Shown here: positions 5,917 through 8,042 of the stretch, one piece after another | How the letters are laid out: each line of letters begins with the position of its first letter | Position numbering within the stretch: position 1 is the first letter of the stretch | Program-made: the position numbers and the translations under genes | The notes under the pieces: generated by a model | What the model was told of the DNA's origin: nothing | Databases searched by the model: none | What the model saw: only the letters and a program-made list of their open reading frames with translations | Assembly (NCBI GenBank): GCA_041477875.1 | Contig: JBGOVA010000199.1 | Coordinates: 1-8,042 of the forward strand | Source: SZUA-430 sp041477875 | Lineage (GTDB): Bacteria > Pseudomonadota > Alphaproteobacteria > Micropepsales > Micropepsaceae | Direction: 5' to 3' | Length of the DNA: 8,042 bases

Positions 5917-6783
5917 TCAGGCATGCTCCAGGGCCGCAATGGCGTCGGCTAGTGAGACGGTCTGCCTAGCGATTTCTGCGTGAAGCAGTTCGACCATTCG
6001 CCCATCGAGCGAGATCGCGCCCTTGCCCTTGTTCTCAGGCTTGTCGAATGCGGCGAGGACGGCGCGTGCGCGCGCCACTTCCTCGGGGTCGGGCGAGAAC
6101 ACGCGATTACAAGTCTCGATCTGAGAGGGGTGGATCAGCGTCTTGCCATCGAAGCCGAGCGCCCTTCCTTGGCGGCAGATCGCTTCGAAGCCCGTGGTGT
6201 CCGAAATCTCGTTGAAGACGCCGTCAATGACGGCGAGGCCGTGTGCGCGCGCTGCCAGGACCGAGATGTTGAGACTTGCGAGCAGCGGTTCGCGGCCCGG
6301 CGTGTGCTGTGCGCGAAGCTCTTTCACGAGGTCGTTCGTGCCCATGACCAAGCAGGCGAGACGGCCGCCGGCACCCGCGATTTCGTTGGCGTGGAAGATC
6401 GCCTGCGGCGTTTCCATCATCAGCCATAGCGCGAGCTTTGCGGGCGCCGCGCCGAAGAAGGCGCTGGCCCGTTGCACGTCGACCGAACTGGCGACCTTGG
6501 GAACGAGAATGGCATCGGGCGCGGCCTTGACCGCTTGCTCCATGTCCTTGCGGCCCCAGGGCGTTTCGAGACCGTTGACGCGGATGATGATCTCGCGCTT
6601 TCCGAAACGACGGTCCTTCACGGCGGTGCAGACTTGCTCGCGCGCCAGGTCCTTGGCATCGGGCGCAACCGCGTCCTCAAGATCGAGGATCAACGCGTCG
6701 GCCGGCAGGCCTGCCGCCTTTTCGAGCGCGCGGGCGTTCGAGCCCGGCATGTAGAGGACACTGCGGCGCGGGCGGACGGTCAT
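5917..6783 (-). CDS. mcl2: HpcH/HpaI-citrate lyase beta family protein, probable (3S)-malyl-CoA thioesterase (Mcl2-like)
   Basis: Expected to hydrolyse (3S)-malyl-CoA to malate and CoA in the cytoplasm, the last step of the ethylmalonyl-CoA pathway. The 288-residue protein is a CitE-like TIM barrel: LDLEDAVAPD (33-42), RVNG (68-71, acyl-CoA contact Arg68), PKV (95-97), MMET (122-125, Glu124 as Mg ligand), MGTNDL (147-152, Asp151 as second Mg ligand) and FDGKTLIHPSQI (211-222). Length and the MMET...VMGTNDLxKEL arrangement resemble Rhodobacter Mcl2 (the short thioesterase) rather than the longer Mcl1 lyase of about 318 residues. A citrate-lyase-beta homologue or malyl-CoA lyase of other specificity cannot be excluded. 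The ATG at 6783 is preceded by GGAG about 11 nt upstream. The gene is divergent from the DGPF-sigma operon and is followed by a strong terminator. Confidence 0.87.
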   Translation of the reverse strand: MTVRPRRSVLYMPGSNARALEKAAGLPADALILDLEDAVAPDAKDLAREQVCTAVKDRRFGKREIIIRVNGLETPWGRKDMEQAVKAAPDAILVPKVASSVDVQRASAFFGAAPAKLALWLMMETPQAIFHANEIAGAGGRLACLVMGTNDLVKELRAQHTPGREPLLASLNISVLAARAHGLAVIDGVFNEISDTTGFEAICRQGRALGFDGKTLIHPSQIETCNRVFSPDPEEVARARAVLAAFDKPENKGKGAISLDGRMVELLHAEIARQTVSLADAIAALEHA

Positions 6784-6813
6784 GCTTTCAGGCTCTCCAA
6801 TGGCGGCCCGGCG

Positions 6814-6842
6814 ACCCTAACGACGGCGGGTTCCGAAGCCAA
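6814..6842 (-). promoter_or_regulatory. Weak promoter candidate for mcl2
   Basis: In the 126-nt divergent spacer, TTGGCT (6842-6837) and TAGGGT (6819-6814) on the minus strand are 17 nt apart, about 30 nt upstream of the mcl2 ATG. The -35 matches consensus at four of six positions and the -10 at only three, so this is a weak candidate. Confidence 0.2.
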
Positions 6843-6846
6843 GCCG

Positions 6847-6873
6847 TGTCGATTCCAGCCTTTGTGGTTCGTC
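6847..6873 (+). promoter_or_regulatory. ECF42-type promoter for the DGPF-sigma operon
   Basis: TGTCGA (6847-6852) is followed after exactly 17 nt by CGTC (6870-6873), about 36 nt before the ATG of the first DGPF gene. Published work on ECF42 sigma factors reports, as I recall it, a TGTCGA -35 and a CG(A/T)C -10 in front of DGPF operons; both elements match here. Transcription would begin near 6880, giving a leader of about 30 nt. This predicts that the sigma factor encoded at 7637 activates its own operon. Confidence 0.75.
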
Positions 6874-6909
6874 CTTGATGCGTTGTAGGATTTTTCAACG
6901 GAGAACCAG

Positions 6910-7275
6910 ATGCCCGGCTACATTTTGCTTTTGTACAGCGACCACGGTCAATTCGACGGCGTTGCGCCGGACGCCATGATGCAGATGGTCAAGGACTTCG
7001 GCGCATGGGTCGACAAGATGCGCGCGGAGAAGCGCTTGGTGGGCGGCGACAGACTCAACGACGTGGTCCAGTCCGTCGCGCGCAAGGACGGCCGGATCAT
7101 AGTGACCGACGGTCCTTATGCGGAGAGCAAGGAAATCGTCGGCGGCTATTTCAGCATCACCGCGAAGGATCTTGCCGAGGCCAGCGAAGTGGCGCGCGGG
7201 TGCCCCAGCCTGAAATACGGCGCGCGCGTCGAGGTGCGCCAGATCTTCGAGATGGCCGGCGCACCAGGGCGGTAG
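6910..7275 (+). CDS. YCII-related / DGPF-domain protein (first copy)
   Basis: A 121-residue cytoplasmic protein of the YCII/DGPF family (ferredoxin-like alpha-beta fold). The biochemical role of DGPF proteins is not established. The family signature reads VTDGPYAESKEIVGGYF (65-81), with DGPY at 67-70 in place of DGPF. The start MPGYILLLYSD and the late GARVEVRQI (104-112) are also typical. GGAG lies 6 nt before the ATG. It is the first gene of a three-gene operon driven by an ECF42-like promoter and is followed 11 nt later by a close paralogue. DGPF proteins next to ECF42 sigma factors are a recurring arrangement in many phyla. Confidence 0.92.
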   Translation: MPGYILLLYSDHGQFDGVAPDAMMQMVKDFGAWVDKMRAEKRLVGGDRLNDVVQSVARKDGRIIVTDGPYAESKEIVGGYFSITAKDLAEASEVARGCPSLKYGARVEVRQIFEMAGAPGR

Positions 7276-7286
7276 GGAGGCGGACG

Positions 7287-7637
7287 ATGCCAAATTTCAT
7301 GCTGCTGCTCCACGAGGATGAGGGCCAGTTCGACGGGCGGTCGCCGGACGAGGCGATGCGCGTGACCCGGGAATACATGGCGTGGGCCACGAAGATGCGC
7401 GAAGAGCAGCGCTTCGTGGGTGGCGAGAAGCTGACGGACGACGCAGGCAAGGTGCTGCGCCCCAAGGGCGGCAAGATCTTCGTCACCGACGGGCCCTATG
7501 CCGAGAGCAAGGAGATCGTCGGCGGCTATTTCGCGATCAAGGCGCGCGACTACGGCGAAGCGTGCGAGATCGCCAAGCAGTGCCCGCATCTGAAGTTCGG
7601 CGGACGCGTCGAGGTGCGCCAGGTCCACGAGATTTGA
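7287..7637 (+). CDS. YCII-related / DGPF-domain protein (second copy)
   Basis: A 116-residue DGPF-family protein of unestablished function, paralogous to the preceding gene. It shares the identical 17-residue core VTDGPYAESKEIVGGYF (66-82), the opening GQFDG (13-17) and the closing RVEVRQ (107-112). The frame is open from 7005, but the ATG at 7287 is chosen because GGGAGG (7275-7280) lies 6 nt upstream and the product then aligns end to end with its neighbour. Its TGA overlaps the ATG of the sigma-factor gene by one base (TGATG), suggesting translational coupling. The DNA of the two copies is also nearly identical across the core, so the duplication is fairly recent or under strong constraint. 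Confidence 0.93.
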   Translation: MPNFMLLLHEDEGQFDGRSPDEAMRVTREYMAWATKMREEQRFVGGEKLTDDAGKVLRPKGGKIFVTDGPYAESKEIVGGYFAIKARDYGEACEIAKQCPHLKFGGRVEVRQVHEI

Positions 7638-8042
7638 TGAGCGAGGCGCCGGCCGATCTGCGCTCTCTGATCGATCGCCTGTCGCGGCGGGAGACGGGGC
7701 GATTGGTCGGCGCGCTTGCACGCACGCTGGGCGCGTCCGGTTTGTCGCTCGCCGAGGATTGCGTGCAGGACGCCTTCGTCTCGGCCCTCGACACGTGGGG
7801 CGAACGCGGCGTGCCGAGCAATCCGTTCGCGTGGCTTTTGACGACGGCACGCAACCGGGCGCTCGACCGGCTTAGGCGGCACGCGATGATGAGCGCGCTC
7901 GAGCCGCGCCTCGTCGAATGGATCGAGCATCTGCAGGCGCCGGCGTCGAGCGAGGGGCTGGGCGATGAGGAATTGTCGCTGATCGTGTTGTGCTGCGACA
8001 CGGCGCTCGAGGAGGAGGCGCGGCTGGCGCTGACGCTCAAGA
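7637..8042 (+). CDS. ECF sigma factor, ECF42 type, 3' end cut by window edge
   Basis: An RNA polymerase sigma factor of the extracytoplasmic-function class, here the DGPF-linked ECF42 group. The first 135 codons are present and the frame is open at the edge. Region 2 spans about residues 8-81: ETGRLVGALAR (19-29), SLAEDCVQDAFVSAL (37-51) and NPFAWLLTTARNRALDRLRR (62-81). After a linker, region 4 begins near 112 with LSLIVLCCDTAL (113-124) and EEARLALTLK, the double-cysteine pattern typical of this group. Family members are about 400 residues with a C-terminal TPR-like extension, so about two thirds is outside the window. The start overlaps the stop of the second DGPF gene. No anti-sigma gene is visible on this side. 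It was not reported as an intact reading frame because it has no stop in the window. Confidence 0.92.
   Translation, partial: MSEAPADLRSLIDRLSRRETGRLVGALARTLGASGLSLAEDCVQDAFVSALDTWGERGVPSNPFAWLLTTARNRALDRLRRHAMMSALEPRLVEWIEHLQAPASSEGLGDEELSLIVLCCDTALEEEARLALTLK

Noticed and set aside
7005..7286. Upstream extension of the second DGPF frame
   Set aside because: This part overlaps the first DGPF gene in another frame and is Arg-rich without motifs; the ATG at 7287 has a strong ribosome binding site.
7146..8040. Several minus-strand open frames opposite the DGPF and sigma genes
   Set aside because: They oppose clear, motif-bearing plus-strand genes and have no domain features of their own.

Overview
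The window is a GC-rich (visibly well above 60 percent), gene-dense bacterial segment. Its gene families, operon style and codon use fit an alphaproteobacterium. The order cannot be fixed from the sequence. The best lineage clue is the pairing of a mesaconyl-CoA hydratase with a short Mcl2-type malyl-CoA thioesterase. These are two steps of the ethylmalonyl-CoA pathway, which many Alphaproteobacteria use in place of the glyoxylate shunt to assimilate acetyl-CoA.

Minus-strand block (positions 6783 down to 1). In transcription order it holds: a (3S)-malyl-CoA thioesterase (mcl2-like) followed by a strong intrinsic terminator; two paralogous exported TPR-repeat proteins; a two-domain MaoC/hotdog mesaconyl-CoA hydratase (mch-like); an exported protein with seven repeats that each carry a C-x9-C cysteine pair, probably a seven-bladed beta-propeller; a small diacylglycerol/undecaprenol kinase of the UdpK type; and the first 386 codons of mmsA, a CoA-acylating methylmalonate-semialdehyde dehydrogenase cut by the window edge. 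Apart from the terminator after mcl2, gaps between these genes are short (about 15 to 131 nt), so part of the block may be co-transcribed.

Plus-strand block (6910 to the right edge). Two tandem YCII/DGPF-domain proteins are followed, with a one-base overlap, by an ECF sigma factor of the ECF42 type that runs off the edge. Upstream of the first DGPF gene is TGTCGA-N17-CGTC. This matches the promoter pattern I recall for ECF42 sigma factors, so the operon is probably self-activated by its own sigma factor.

Functional reading. The metabolic genes are consistent with acyl-CoA carbon traffic: Mch hydrates mesaconyl-CoA, Mcl2 hydrolyses malyl-CoA to malate, and MmsA makes propionyl-CoA from methylmalonate semialdehyde. 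The exported TPR and propeller proteins between them have no known role in that pathway. They are the least explained content of the window. I see no RNA genes, CRISPR arrays, insertion sequences or signs of recent transfer, and no gene-free stretch longer than 150 bases.
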